Part shown: one piece after another, positions 26,574 through 35,742 of the stretch
Layout: each line of letters begins with the position of its first letter
Position numbering within the stretch: position 1 is the first letter of the stretch
DNA from: Saprospiraceae bacterium
GTDB lineage: Bacteria; Bacteroidota; Bacteroidia; Chitinophagales; Saprospiraceae
Reading direction: 5' to 3'
DNA: 64,000 bases
Assembly (NCBI GenBank): GCA_016715245.1
Contig: JADKAS010000020.1
Span: forward strand, 24,849 to 88,848
Made by a program: the position numbers and the translations under genes
The notes under the pieces: model-generated
What the model saw: the letters and a program-made list of their open reading frames with translations, nothing else
Database searches by the model: none
What the model was told of the DNA's origin: nothing

Positions 26574-29500
26574 ATGTTAAATTTTATCATTGATTATTCC
26601 ATAAAGAATAAACTTATCATTGGTTTATTGACAGTATCTTTGGTTGTTATTGGTATATTTGAAGCCACTAAATTGCCTATAGATGCTGTTCCTGACATTA
26701 CCAACAATCAGGTGCTGGTCATCACTCAGGCACCTGCTTACGGCGCAACTGACATCGAAAGATTAGTAACCTTTCCGATTGAACAAGCCAACAGCAATAT
26801 ATCCGGACTCAAAGAAATCAGAAGTTTTTCCAGGTTCGGTCTTTCATTGGTGACGATGGTATTTGAAGATGATATTGACGTTTACTGGGCACGACAACAA
26901 GTATCAGAAAGACTGCAAAAGGTGCAAACAGAAATACCTTCAGATATAGGTACACCCGAACTAGGGCCCGTTGCGACAGGTCTGGGAGAGATATACCAAT
27001 ATGTGGTCAAACCCAAAGTCGGATACGAATCCAAATACGATGCTACCTCATTACGAACGATTCAGGATTGGGTCGTGAGGCGCCAGCTTATGGGCGTAAA
27101 GGGAGTTGCTGAAGTTTCTTCCTTTGGTGGAAAACTCAAACAATATCAGGTTGTGGTCGATCCCAACAAACTTAATGCATCGGGTGTCACCATCTACGAT
27201 GTCTTCAACGCGCTGGAAGCCAATAATCAAAATACAGGAGGTGGATACATTGAAAAAAATGCGACCGCACTCTATGTTCGTACAGAAGGATTAATCGGAT
27301 CCAAAGATGATATTGGAAAAATTATGGTAAAATCTGTATCCGGAACGCCTCTTTTGATCCGCGATGTAGCAGAAGTTACCGAAGGAAGTGCCACCCGATA
27401 TGGCGCCGTAACTTACAATGATCAGGGTGAAGTGGCCGGAGCTGTCGTCATGATGCTCAAAGGTGCCAATAGTTCGGAAGTAATCAAAAATGTTAAAGAA
27501 CGAATAGAACAGATTAAAAAAACATTGCCTGAAGGTGTAGAAATAGAACCTTTTCTCGATCGGACAAAAATGGTCAATAACGCCATCTCTACCGTAACAA
27601 CAAACCTTATGGAAGGAGCTTTGATTGTGATCTTTGTTTTGGTTGTTTTTCTGGGCAATTTGAGAGCAGGTTTGCTCGTGGCTTCGGTCATACCATTGGC
27701 AATGTTTTTTGCCGTCATTATGATGAATATGTTTGGGGTCAGTGGCAACCTTATGAGTCTCGGAGCCCTGGATTTCGGATTGATTGTTGATGGTGCCGTG
27801 ATTATCGTGGAAGCGGTGATGCACCAGCTTAGTCATAGTAAAAATTATCAGGCGGTGAGCAGTTTGACTAAACATCAGATGGACACAGAAGTAAAGTATT
27901 CTGCCGGCAAAATGATGAACAGCGCTGTTTTTGGACAGATCATCATCCTGATTGTCTACCTCCCCATATTTACGCTGGAAGGAATTGAAGGTAAAATGTT
28001 TATGCCCATGGCGCAGACGGTAGCCTTTGCTTTATTAGGTGCTTTTATTCTTTCGCTGACCTATATTCCTATGATGAGCACTTTGGTTCTGAGCAAAAAA
28101 ATACACCATACACCTAACCTTTCGGATAGGGTGATGATAAAATTGGAAATTATTTTTCAAAGATCGCTGGAGTTTTTTCTTAAAATTCCAAAAATCACTA
28201 TTTCAGGGGTGGTAGTTATGTTTTTGATAGCCATATTTGTTATGTCCAGATTAGGTGGTGAGTTCATTCCTGCACTGGAAGAAGGTGACTTTGCCGTAGA
28301 TACCAGGGTGCTGACCGGAAGTAATCTGAATACGACCGTAGAATTTACTCAAAAGGCGGCGAATATTCTCCTGACCCGTTTTCCGGAAGTAGAAAAAGTG
28401 GTGACCAAGATAGGAAGTGGTGAAGTACCCACAGACCCTATGCCCATGGAAGCGAGCGATATGATGGTCATTATGAAGCCAAAAAAAGAATGGAAAAATG
28501 CCAAAACCTTTGATGAGATGGCCGAAAAAATGAGCAAGGAACTGGAAGATGTTCCCGGAATCACTGCAGGTTTCCAATATCCGGTACAGATGCGGTTTAA
28601 TGAATTGATGACCGGCGCCCGTCAGGACGTAGTATGTAAATTATTTGGTGAAAATCTGGATACACTTGCCTTTTACGCTCACAAAATAGGCGAAATGGTA
28701 AATACGGTCGAAGGGGCACAAAACCTCTATGTTGAAGCGGTCACAGGCGTTCCTCAGGTTATTATCCAATACAACCGGAACGCCATGTCTCAATATAATG
28801 TACTAATATCTGATGTCAACAAAGCTGTCAATATGGCTTTCGCAGGTCAAAGTACGGGAATGGTATTCGAAGGAGAAAAACGTTTTGATCTGGTGGTGAG
28901 ACTGAAGTCAGACGTACGACAAAGCCTTGAAGATGCACAACGTTTACTTATACCTGTGGGCAATGGACAACAAGTGCCACTTTCCAAACTGGCTGATGTT
29001 TCTGTCAGAGATGGAACCAATCAGATTCAACGGGAAGATGCCAAACGCCGGATAGTGGTAGGGTTTAATGTTCGCGGCAGAGACGTACAAAGTATTGTTC
29101 ATGAATTGCAGGACAAAGTATCTGAAAAAATCAATTTTCCGCCCGGATATTACATTACCTATGGTGGAGCTTTTGAAAATCTCAATCAGGCCAAAACCAG
29201 ATTGATGGTCGCCGTACCTGTCTCTTTGATTCTGATTTTTATTTTACTTTATTTTGCTTTTAATTCCATAAAACATGGTTTATTGATTTACTCTGCCATT
29301 CCGCTTTCTGCCATAGGAGGTATTTTCTTTTTGGCACTGCGAGGTATGCCATTTAGTATCAGCGCAGGTGTCGGATTTATTGCTTTATTTGGGGTAGCCG
29401 TTTTGAACGGAATTGTTTTGATAGCAGAATTCAACCGGTTGAAAGCGGAAGGATGGAAGGATCTGAGGCGAATCGTTCTGATGGGTACAAAGGTGAGACT

Positions 29501-29729
29501 CAGACCTGTTTTGATGACGGCATTTGTGGCTTCATTGGGCTTTTTGCCTATGGCCATCAGTAACGGAGCCGGTGCAGAAGTACAACGACCTTTAGCAACT
29601 GTCGTCATCGGTGGATTGATGGTAGCTACATTTTTAACACTTATTGTGCTACCTATCCTGTATATATTATTTGAAAAAACGAATAAGGAAAAGGAAGACC
29701 TTACGGAATTGCCTTATCATCATAAATAA
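26574..29729 (+). CDS. CzcA/CusA-family heavy-metal efflux RND pump
   Basis: A 1051-residue inner-membrane proton/metal antiporter of the heavy-metal RND family, the engine of a tripartite pump. The N-terminus has the family phrase LPIDAVPDITNNQV and the porter-domain IEQANSNISGLKEIRS. TM4 shows FGLIVDGAVIIVEAV with the acidic residue expected for proton relay. Twelve membrane helices and two large periplasmic loops are in the usual order. The substrate (Co/Zn/Cd or Cu/Ag) is not clear; TM4 carries a DGAVIIVE-type sequence like many Czc pumps. The order czcA-czcC-czcB runs downstream with gaps of 4 and 50 bases. Confidence 0.94.
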   Translation: MLNFIIDYSIKNKLIIGLLTVSLVVIGIFEATKLPIDAVPDITNNQVLVITQAPAYGATDIERLVTFPIEQANSNISGLKEIRSFSRFGLSLVTMVFEDDIDVYWARQQVSERLQKVQTEIPSDIGTPELGPVATGLGEIYQYVVKPKVGYESKYDATSLRTIQDWVVRRQLMGVKGVAEVSSFGGKLKQYQVVVDPNKLNASGVTIYDVFNALEANNQNTGGGYIEKNATALYVRTEGLIGSKDDIGKIMVKSVSGTPLLIRDVAEVTEGSATRYGAVTYNDQGEVAGAVVMMLKGANSSEVIKNVKERIEQIKKTLPEGVEIEPFLDRTKMVNNAISTVTTNLMEGALIVIFVLVVFLGNLRAGLLVASVIPLAMFFAVIMMNMFGVSGNLMSLGALDFGLIVDGAVIIVEAVMHQLSHSKNYQAVSSLTKHQMDTEVKYSAGKMMNSAVFGQIIILIVYLPIFTLEGIEGKMFMPMAQTVAFALLGAFILSLTYIPMMSTLVLSKKIHHTPNLSDRVMIKLEIIFQRSLEFFLKIPKITISGVVVMFLIAIFVMSRLGGEFIPALEEGDFAVDTRVLTGSNLNTTVEFTQKAANILLTRFPEVEKVVTKIGSGEVPTDPMPMEASDMMVIMKPKKEWKNAKTFDEMAEKMSKELEDVPGITAGFQYPVQMRFNELMTGARQDVVCKLFGENLDTLAFYAHKIGEMVNTVEGAQNLYVEAVTGVPQVIIQYNRNAMSQYNVLISDVNKAVNMAFAGQSTGMVFEGEKRFDLVVRLKSDVRQSLEDAQRLLIPVGNGQQVPLSKLADVSVRDGTNQIQREDAKRRIVVGFNVRGRDVQSIVHELQDKVSEKINFPPGYYITYGGAFENLNQAKTRLMVAVPVSLILIFILLYFAFNSIKHGLLIYSAIPLSAIGGIFFLALRGMPFSISAGVGFIALFGVAVLNGIVLIAEFNRLKAEGWKDLRRIVLMGTKVRLRPVLMTAFVASLGFLPMAISNGAGAEVQRPLATVVIGGLMVATFLTLIVLPILYILFEKTNKEKEDLTELPYHHK

Positions 29730-29733
29730 AAAA

Positions 29734-30972
29734 ATGAACATGGTCAAATACATAAAATATTTTCTTTTTGCACCTTTTTTATGGACAAGCGTTTTTTTAC
29801 AGGCACAAGAGTTGATCAACAAGGATGAAGCCATAAAAATAGCTATAACAAACAACGGCAAGGTTCGCACGGAAGCCAAAAAGGTAGGTTACCAGAATGC
29901 GCTGGTCAATACAGCCTATAGTTTTGAACCGACCCAAGTCACCGCTGAAATGGGTCAGTTCAACAGCACCTATTTTGATACAGGTTTAGGTATTTCACAA
30001 TCTTTTAACCTTCCTCAGGTGTATAAAAAACGTGCCAATGCGCAGCGTCAGCAGGTAAAAACAGCTGAAGCCTATTTGAGGATGTCCGAAGCAGAACTCA
30101 GACAACAATTGGAGGAATTGTTTATTGAATACCTTTATCTCGAGGCAAAAGAACGTTTGTTAAAAAATCAGGATAGTCTTTTCAGTGGGTTTTTACAAAG
30201 GTCAATCATCAGATGGCAAAAAGGTGAAACTGATATCCTGGAAAAAACCACGGCGGAACAGCAAAAGCTCCATATTTCCCAACAACTGGTTATGTTATCA
30301 AAAATGAAGGAATTTTTACAAATTCAGTTGGAATATTTGCTGAATGATAATCAAAAATACATACCTGAAACCAAAAATCCGGATATTATTAAAAATCTTA
30401 TTTTTTACGATAGCCTGACGGTACAAAAACATCCGGGCGTCCTGGCGGCAGAACAGGAAGTCCAACTAACAAAAGCCAAAACGGAAGCTGCTAAAACGGA
30501 TTTATTACCTAGAATAAACGTCGGATACCGCAATGTAAGTATCAGGGGTACAGGTGCAGACAATCAGGTGTACCAGGGAGGAGATCGGTTCAGTAGTTTT
30601 CAGGTAGGTGTTGGTATTCCTCTATTCAGAAAAGGTAGCCGCGCTGCCATTCAATCTTCCCAAATGATGGAAGAAATTAAAGTAGAGGAATATGAGGACC
30701 AAAAACTTTATGTTGATGCCAGAATAAGACAGCAATATGTACTGTATGCCGAGACCATGGACCAGCTTATGGTATATGAACAAAAGGCGCTGCCCAATTC
30801 CCGTACAATCCGTGCTGTTTCAGAAAATCAATTTTCCAACGGACAAATCAACTATCTTGAATATGTCATGCTTATGCAACAGTCCTTTATGATTGAAAGT
30901 GAATATCTGGAATTGACGCGCAATCTCAATAAGTATAGCATTAATCTCAAATATCTTACCGGCAACCATTAG
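29734..30972 (+). CDS. TolC-family outer-membrane factor of the metal efflux pump (CzcC-like)
   Basis: A 412-residue outer-membrane channel partner of the RND pump. The signal peptide is MNMVKYIKYFLFAPFLWTSVFLQAQ. Long alpha-helical stretches follow with coiled-coil character (KVGYQNALVNTAYSFEPTQV, and KTEAAKTDLLPRINVGYRNV at mid-length), repeated as two OEP halves. The frame is open from 29644 inside czcA, but ATG 29734, 4 bases after the czcA stop, starts a proper signal peptide. It lies between the pump and the adaptor genes. Confidence 0.9.
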   Translation: MNMVKYIKYFLFAPFLWTSVFLQAQELINKDEAIKIAITNNGKVRTEAKKVGYQNALVNTAYSFEPTQVTAEMGQFNSTYFDTGLGISQSFNLPQVYKKRANAQRQQVKTAEAYLRMSEAELRQQLEELFIEYLYLEAKERLLKNQDSLFSGFLQRSIIRWQKGETDILEKTTAEQQKLHISQQLVMLSKMKEFLQIQLEYLLNDNQKYIPETKNPDIIKNLIFYDSLTVQKHPGVLAAEQEVQLTKAKTEAAKTDLLPRINVGYRNVSIRGTGADNQVYQGGDRFSSFQVGVGIPLFRKGSRAAIQSSQMMEEIKVEEYEDQKLYVDARIRQQYVLYAETMDQLMVYEQKALPNSRTIRAVSENQFSNGQINYLEYVMLMQQSFMIESEYLELTRNLNKYSINLKYLTGNH

Positions 30973-31022
30973 AATGTAATGAAAGATAGCACCTATTATC
31001 AATATTTAAAATCAATACAATA

Positions 31023-32165
31023 ATGCAAAAAATACATATAAAAATTTTAATACTTTTTCTTTTGTTGACTTTGATGTTGGGCTGTAAACAAAAAGAAGAA
31101 ACACCTGCCGCGCCAACAGGTGCTACGGTTATTCCGTCTGTCGTACAGCTAACTGAAGCGCAATTTGGTAATGCAAATCTGCAGGTATCCCTTCCTGAAA
31201 AGGTGAAAATTGGACATGTCATTGCGCTTAATGGTAAAATCGAAACCATGCCTGAAAACACCATTACAGTGAGTAGTCCAATGGCTGGATTTGTAAAACA
31301 GTTAAAACTTATACCCGGCATGATGGTCAGTAAAGGTCAGGTACTGGTACGTTTGGAGGACAAAGAAATTATTCAATTGCAACAGGATTACCTATCAGCA
31401 AAAAATGTATTGGCGTACGCAAAACTTGATCTTGAACGACAAACAGAGTTGGCTAAAAACCAGGCTGCAAGCGACAAGGTATGGCAATTGGCGGAGGAGA
31501 AGGTCAGACAAAGTCAGATTCTCGTAAAATCATTAGCTGAAAAACTCAGACTTATTCGTATCAATCCAATGACACTGACTTCTGAAAATATGACAACTCA
31601 AATGGTCATTACCGCTCCTGCGTCAGGCACCATCACAGAAGTTTCGGTCAATAGTGGCAAATACGTTCAGACAGGTGACGATTTGTTGAAAATGATTGGA
31701 TTTGATGGAATAAGGCTGGTACTGAAGGCATTTGAAAAAGATCTCCCTTTTTTGAAAAAGGGCCAAAAATTATCAGCTTATTCCAATACACAACCCGAAA
31801 AAAATAATATTGGAAAAATAGAATACATCGTTCAAAATATAGGTCAGGAGGGATATACAGATATTATTTGTACCTTGGAAAATGTTTCGGACAAATTCAT
31901 TCCGGGAACCTATCTAAATGCAAACATTGAGGCCCAAAGTCAGGAAGGTTGGACGGTTCCGGAAGAAGCAGTCCTGCATTTCGAAGGAAAAGAATATGTT
32001 TTTACAGAAAAGGAAAAACGAACGTATGATATGGTGGAAGTAAAAACGGGACAAAACGAAAAAGGAAATATTCAGATTCTGAACCATCAGGATATTAAAG
32101 AGCGTAAAGTGGTCGTTAAAGGAGCGTATACCTTATTGATGAAGATGAAAAATGTGGGAGAGTAA
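31023..32165 (+). CDS. RND efflux periplasmic adaptor lipoprotein (CzcB/CusB-like)
   Basis: A 380-residue membrane fusion protein linking pump and outer-membrane channel. The N-terminus is a lipoprotein signal with lipobox LMLGC (Cys about 20). The barrel/lipoyl part reads ITVSSPMAGFVKQLKLIPGMMVSKGQVL, an alpha-helical hairpin follows (LQQDYLSAKNVLAYAKLDLE), then the second lipoyl half ITAPASGTITEVSVNSGKYV. It completes the A-C-B set. A Met/His-rich copper motif was not seen, so copper is not specially favoured. Confidence 0.92.
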   Translation: MQKIHIKILILFLLLTLMLGCKQKEETPAAPTGATVIPSVVQLTEAQFGNANLQVSLPEKVKIGHVIALNGKIETMPENTITVSSPMAGFVKQLKLIPGMMVSKGQVLVRLEDKEIIQLQQDYLSAKNVLAYAKLDLERQTELAKNQAASDKVWQLAEEKVRQSQILVKSLAEKLRLIRINPMTLTSENMTTQMVITAPASGTITEVSVNSGKYVQTGDDLLKMIGFDGIRLVLKAFEKDLPFLKKGQKLSAYSNTQPEKNNIGKIEYIVQNIGQEGYTDIICTLENVSDKFIPGTYLNANIEAQSQEGWTVPEEAVLHFEGKEYVFTEKEKRTYDMVEVKTGQNEKGNIQILNHQDIKERKVVVKGAYTLLMKMKNVGE

Positions 32166-32203
32166 TCCTGAGATGGTTATGCGAACCTTAAATAAATGGA
32201 ATA

Positions 32204-32902
32204 ATGAAACAATTTAAAAGTGATGTATCACAGAAAAGTTTTCCCGTAAGAGAGCAAGTAACAGGTGGTTCTATCAGACCAGCCATTCTGGACAAAATCA
32301 AAACGTCTTTTCCTGATTTTAATGAATCATCTTTTATTGCTTTAGAGGAGTTGAATGAATTCAGGGAGCTATACATCACAGATTATCTTGCGCAAGAGTT
32401 GAAAGCTATCACAAAACTTGAGCACACGGTCATGGAAAAGTTTAAAGAAAGGACCACAATTTCTGATAAACTGGAAGCAGACAAGGAGGAAGTGCCTACT
32501 TTCGGACAAAGAATGGCTGATCATGTGGCGACATTTGGAGGCAGTTGGACTTTCATAAGTTATTTTGGACTTTTTATATTGACTTGGATTAGTATTAATA
32601 TTATTGTTTTTTACAATAAAGGATTTGACCCTTATCCATTTATTTTGCTGAATTTAATCTTGTCTTGTCTTGCAGCCATTCAGGCACCTGTAATTATGAT
32701 GAGTCAAAATCGTCAGGAAGAAAAAGACAGGGAACGCTCAAAAAAAGATTATATGATCAATCTGAAAGCTGAATTGGAAATCAAAGCGTTACATGAAAAA
32801 ATCGACCACCTTATCATCTACCAGCAAGAACAATTGCTTGAGATTCAGAAAGTACAGATTGAAATGATGAACGATATTTTAAAATCAATCAATAAAAATT
32901 AA
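32204..32902 (+). CDS. DUF1003 membrane protein
   Basis: A 232-residue protein. Residues ~98-175 form the DUF1003 domain: FGQRMADHVATFGGSWTFI, then two membrane helices around FGLFILTWISINIIVF and PFILLNLILSCLAAIQAPVI, then MMSQNRQEEKDRERSKKDY. The N-terminal ~95 residues and the C-terminal helical tail (ALHEKIDHLIIYQQEQLLEI) are cytoplasmic. The function of DUF1003 is not established. It lies 38 bases after czcB and 4 bases before the ferritin-VIT gene, so it is probably in the same operon. Confidence 0.88.
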   Translation: MKQFKSDVSQKSFPVREQVTGGSIRPAILDKIKTSFPDFNESSFIALEELNEFRELYITDYLAQELKAITKLEHTVMEKFKERTTISDKLEADKEEVPTFGQRMADHVATFGGSWTFISYFGLFILTWISINIIVFYNKGFDPYPFILLNLILSCLAAIQAPVIMMSQNRQEEKDRERSKKDYMINLKAELEIKALHEKIDHLIIYQQEQLLEIQKVQIEMMNDILKSINKN

Positions 32903-32906
32903 CCAA

Positions 32907-34004
32907 ATGCATTCAAGTATTCAAACAGAAATAGATGCATCTTATCTTTACGGTGTTTTGGCAGCTAAAGAGGAAGATACTGATGTGGCAGAAATTTTTC
33001 GCCAGATGAGCGAAATAGAAAAAAGCCATGCCCTGGCATTTATGGCAAAATACAATATACCTTCCGCGCCTTTTCCGCCACCTTCAGGTAGGGCCAAAAC
33101 GCTGGAATTTATAGGCAAAATAATGGGATATGACTATATTTTGGGTGTATTGATGGATACAGAAAAAAGTCTTTCAAACACCATTCTCAATACCAGAAAA
33201 AAAATAAGTCCCAACTCATCCTCTGTTTCAGATACGGCACATGTAACGATTCTGAAAAACATACTGGATAATCAGACCAAAGTATCAGGTAGTAACCTGG
33301 CAAGATTCGAAAAAAGACACCGCTCTGTAGGAGGCAATGCATTGCGTGCAGCTGTCCTGGGCGGAAATGATGGTTTGGTGTCTAATTTTAGTTTGGTCAT
33401 GGGTATAGCCGGAGCTACCAGTGGCAATGATGAAGTGTTGCTGGCAGGTATGGCCGGACTTATGGCAGGTGCATTGTCCATGGCCTTGGGTGAGTGGATA
33501 TCTGTCAAAAGTTCTCAGGAGCTGTATGAAAACCAGATGAATCTTGAACAGGAAGAGCTGGAAGTCAACCCTGCAGGCGAAGAAAAAGAAATCGCACTCA
33601 TCTATATGTCCAAAGGTATTCCTGAAACACAAGCCAGACAAATGGCGTCAGAAATCATGCAGGATACCAGCAAAGCGCATGCACTACTTGTCAAAGAAGA
33701 GTTGGGTATTAATAGCGAAGAACTTAAGGGTTCTGCGATGGAGGCCGCGATAACTTCATTTTTATTATTTGCGGTAGGTGCTATCATTCCCGTATTTCCT
33801 TTTTTCTTTTTGTCCGGATTTAATGCGGTGATTTTGAGTACTGTGGTAAGTGCTATAGGTTTATTTGTCATTGGGTCAGCCATCACTTTGTTTACGGGTA
33901 AAAGTATTTGGTATTCAGGAATGAGACAGGTACTGTTTGGTCTGGCTGCCGCTGCCGTTACCTATGGTATTGGAAGTTTGATAGGTGTACAGGTAGCGGG
34001 ATGA
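32907..34004 (+). CDS. Ferritin-like/VIT1 fusion, iron or manganese transporter
   Basis: A 365-residue two-domain protein. Residues ~1-125 form a ferritin-like four-helix domain (EIDASYLYGVLAAKEEDTDV, QMSEIEKSHALAFMAKYN) that should bind Fe or Mn. Residues ~135-365 form a VIT1/CCC1 transporter domain with GGNDGLVSNFSLVMGIAGAT, ALSMALGEWISVKSSQE and about five membrane helices. VIT1-type proteins move Fe2+ or Mn2+ out of the cytosol. The fused metal-binding domain may gate or load the channel. It begins with ATG 4 bases after the DUF1003 stop. Confidence 0.92.
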   Translation: MHSSIQTEIDASYLYGVLAAKEEDTDVAEIFRQMSEIEKSHALAFMAKYNIPSAPFPPPSGRAKTLEFIGKIMGYDYILGVLMDTEKSLSNTILNTRKKISPNSSSVSDTAHVTILKNILDNQTKVSGSNLARFEKRHRSVGGNALRAAVLGGNDGLVSNFSLVMGIAGATSGNDEVLLAGMAGLMAGALSMALGEWISVKSSQELYENQMNLEQEELEVNPAGEEKEIALIYMSKGIPETQARQMASEIMQDTSKAHALLVKEELGINSEELKGSAMEAAITSFLLFAVGAIIPVFPFFFLSGFNAVILSTVVSAIGLFVIGSAITLFTGKSIWYSGMRQVLFGLAAAAVTYGIGSLIGVQVAG

Positions 34005-34049
34005 TTTTCACATCAACATTAATAATTATTAATTCTTAAAAATATTATC

Positions 34050-34550
34050 ATGAACGACGCACATTTGCATTTAGTATTTAATCATTTTCCTATTATTGTT
34101 CCCATTGTTGGCCTGTTGATTTTAGTAGTTGGCCTGGTTATCAAATCCAATTCCGTTATCAGAACGGCTTTTGGTGTATTTGTTTTGGGGGCTCTTATGA
34201 CTTTTCCGGCCATGTATACCGGTGAAGGGGCAGAAGAAATTGCCGAAAAATTGCCCGGGGTGACGGACGCACTTATCGAAACCCACGAGGAGAAAGCAGA
34301 AACACTGGCCATCGTTAATTACCTCCTGGGTTTTGTCTCTTTGATAGGGATTTGGGCTTCATGGAAACAAAAATCATTTGCCAAAACCATCGCCATTGGT
34401 GTCCTGATTCTAGGATTGGCAGGGCTATATTTTGGTAAAATGACAGGAACTTCAGGAGGGGAGATCAGACATACTGAGATTAGAGCCGGGTTTGGTGGTA
34501 ATCAAAGCCTCACTCCGGAAAACAATTCTGGAGAACAAAACGATGACTGA
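34050..34550 (+). CDS. DUF2231-like four-helix membrane protein
   Basis: A 166-residue membrane protein that starts MNDAHLHLVFNHFPIIVPIVG. The HLHLxxNHFP pattern followed by four hydrophobic helices resembles the DUF2231 type, in which histidines may hold haem or metal. The helices lie near 13-32, 38-56, 88-105 and 110-127, and the C-terminus is polar. Its last 8 bases (ATGACTGA) overlap the start of the ApbE gene, so translation is coupled. A role with the flavin-transfer gene in membrane redox is inferred. Confidence 0.65.
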   Translation: MNDAHLHLVFNHFPIIVPIVGLLILVVGLVIKSNSVIRTAFGVFVLGALMTFPAMYTGEGAEEIAEKLPGVTDALIETHEEKAETLAIVNYLLGFVSLIGIWASWKQKSFAKTIAIGVLILGLAGLYFGKMTGTSGGEIRHTEIRAGFGGNQSLTPENNSGEQNDD

Positions 34551-35490
34551 TATTCGAACCAGACCTATGGGAAGCCATACAGAAAACATTAAACTCATGG
34601 GCAACCAGTTTGAGTTTACCGCTTGTCACCATGACGAGGCGCTGTGCAAAGAGGCCGTTTCCGCAGGTATAAAAGAAGTAAAAAGAATTGAATCATTACT
34701 GACCACTTATTCAGAACTTAGTTTTACCAACAAAGTGAATGAAATGGCAGGAATTTTACCTGTAGAAGTGCCAGCAGAAATGATTCAACTTATACAAAGA
34801 AGTCAGAAAATATCACAACTCACGGATGGCGCTTTTGATATCACGTACGGAAGTATTGATAAAACATTATGGAACTTCAACACAACGATGAAATCCTTGC
34901 CGGATCCTGTCAAAGCGAGGGAAGCTACACGGTTGGTTAATTATAGGAATATAATCATCAGTGATTCAGAAAACACGGTATTCCTGAAGGAGAGAGGTAT
35001 GCGTATTGGCTTTGGTGGTATTGGTAAAGGGTATGCTGCCGACATGGCCAAAAAAGTAATGAAAAACCTTGGTGTTGAACACGGCGTTGTCAATGCATCA
35101 GGAGATCTTACTGCCTGGGGACATCAGGCAAATGGAAATCCCTGGACAATCGGGGTAGCCAATCCGAATATCAAACACCATATCATCGGCAGATTTCAAA
35201 TTCACAACGGGTCTGTAGCTACCAGTGGTGACTACGAAAAATTTGTTGTCATCAAGGGCAAAAGGTATTCGCATACCATTAATCCATTGACCGGACTTCC
35301 CGCTGAAGGTTTGAAGTCGGTCACGATTGTAGCTCCTTATGCAGAATTATGTGATGCATTGACCACGCCTGTCATTATTATGGGTGTTGAGGCCGGTTTA
35401 CATTTTATCAATCAGGTTCGTGGAGTCGAAGTGATCATCATTGACCATAATGATAAAATCTATTATTCAAAAAATATTAATATTTCATAA
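34543..35490 (+). CDS. FAD:protein FMN transferase (ApbE-like)
   Basis: A 315-residue enzyme that attaches FMN covalently to Thr/Ser of redox proteins. Family motifs: NQFEFTACHHDEALCKEAV near the N-terminus, IGFGGIGKGYAADMAKKVM (near 165-183), VNASGDLTAWG and YSHTINPLTGLPAEGLKSVT with the Mg-binding ALTT (near 285). No lipoprotein signal is seen at this start, so it may act in the cytoplasm or have a missed N-terminus; the frame is open to 34492 without a better signal. ATG 34543 overlaps the preceding stop. The following DUF4266 and DUF3570 genes commonly accompany ApbE in Bacteroidota. Confidence 0.9.
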   Translation: MTDIRTRPMGSHTENIKLMGNQFEFTACHHDEALCKEAVSAGIKEVKRIESLLTTYSELSFTNKVNEMAGILPVEVPAEMIQLIQRSQKISQLTDGAFDITYGSIDKTLWNFNTTMKSLPDPVKAREATRLVNYRNIIISDSENTVFLKERGMRIGFGGIGKGYAADMAKKVMKNLGVEHGVVNASGDLTAWGHQANGNPWTIGVANPNIKHHIIGRFQIHNGSVATSGDYEKFVVIKGKRYSHTINPLTGLPAEGLKSVTIVAPYAELCDALTTPVIIMGVEAGLHFINQVRGVEVIIIDHNDKIYYSKNINIS

Positions 35491-35491
35491 A

Positions 35492-35722
35492 ATGCACAAG
35501 TTAAAAATGATGTTCAAATATGTGGCGGTATTGTGTATGCCTGCTTGTATAATTTCCTCGTGCTCGTCCGTAAAATCCATTGATCAGGCATACATCAACG
35601 ATGGAGAAATGATACTTTCGGTCAGAAAAATTGAAAAATCAGAAGTAAGTTTTCAATTGTACAGGGAAGGTGCATCCGGGGCCACAGGTGGCAAAAGCAG
35701 TGGTGGCTGCGGATGTAATTAG
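35492..35722 (+). CDS. DUF4266 small lipoprotein
   Basis: A 76-residue predicted lipoprotein. Its signal runs MMFKYVAVLCMPACIISSC with a lipobox-like ISSC. The C-terminus is Gly/Ser-rich and ends GGKSSGGCGCN, the characteristic DUF4266 tail. The frame is open from 35441, but ATG 35492, one base after the ApbE stop, starts the signal. It may be a small redox or metal-holding partner of ApbE and DUF3570; that is inferred from gene order. Confidence 0.85.
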   Translation: MHKLKMMFKYVAVLCMPACIISSCSSVKSIDQAYINDGEMILSVRKIEKSEVSFQLYREGASGATGGKSSGGCGCN

Positions 35723-35742
35723 TTTATTTAAAAAAATGAGAA

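Noticed and set aside
27291..27875. 194-codon minus-strand frame inside czcA
   Set aside because: It is His/Gln-rich antisense to a secure RND pump gene; a shadow frame.
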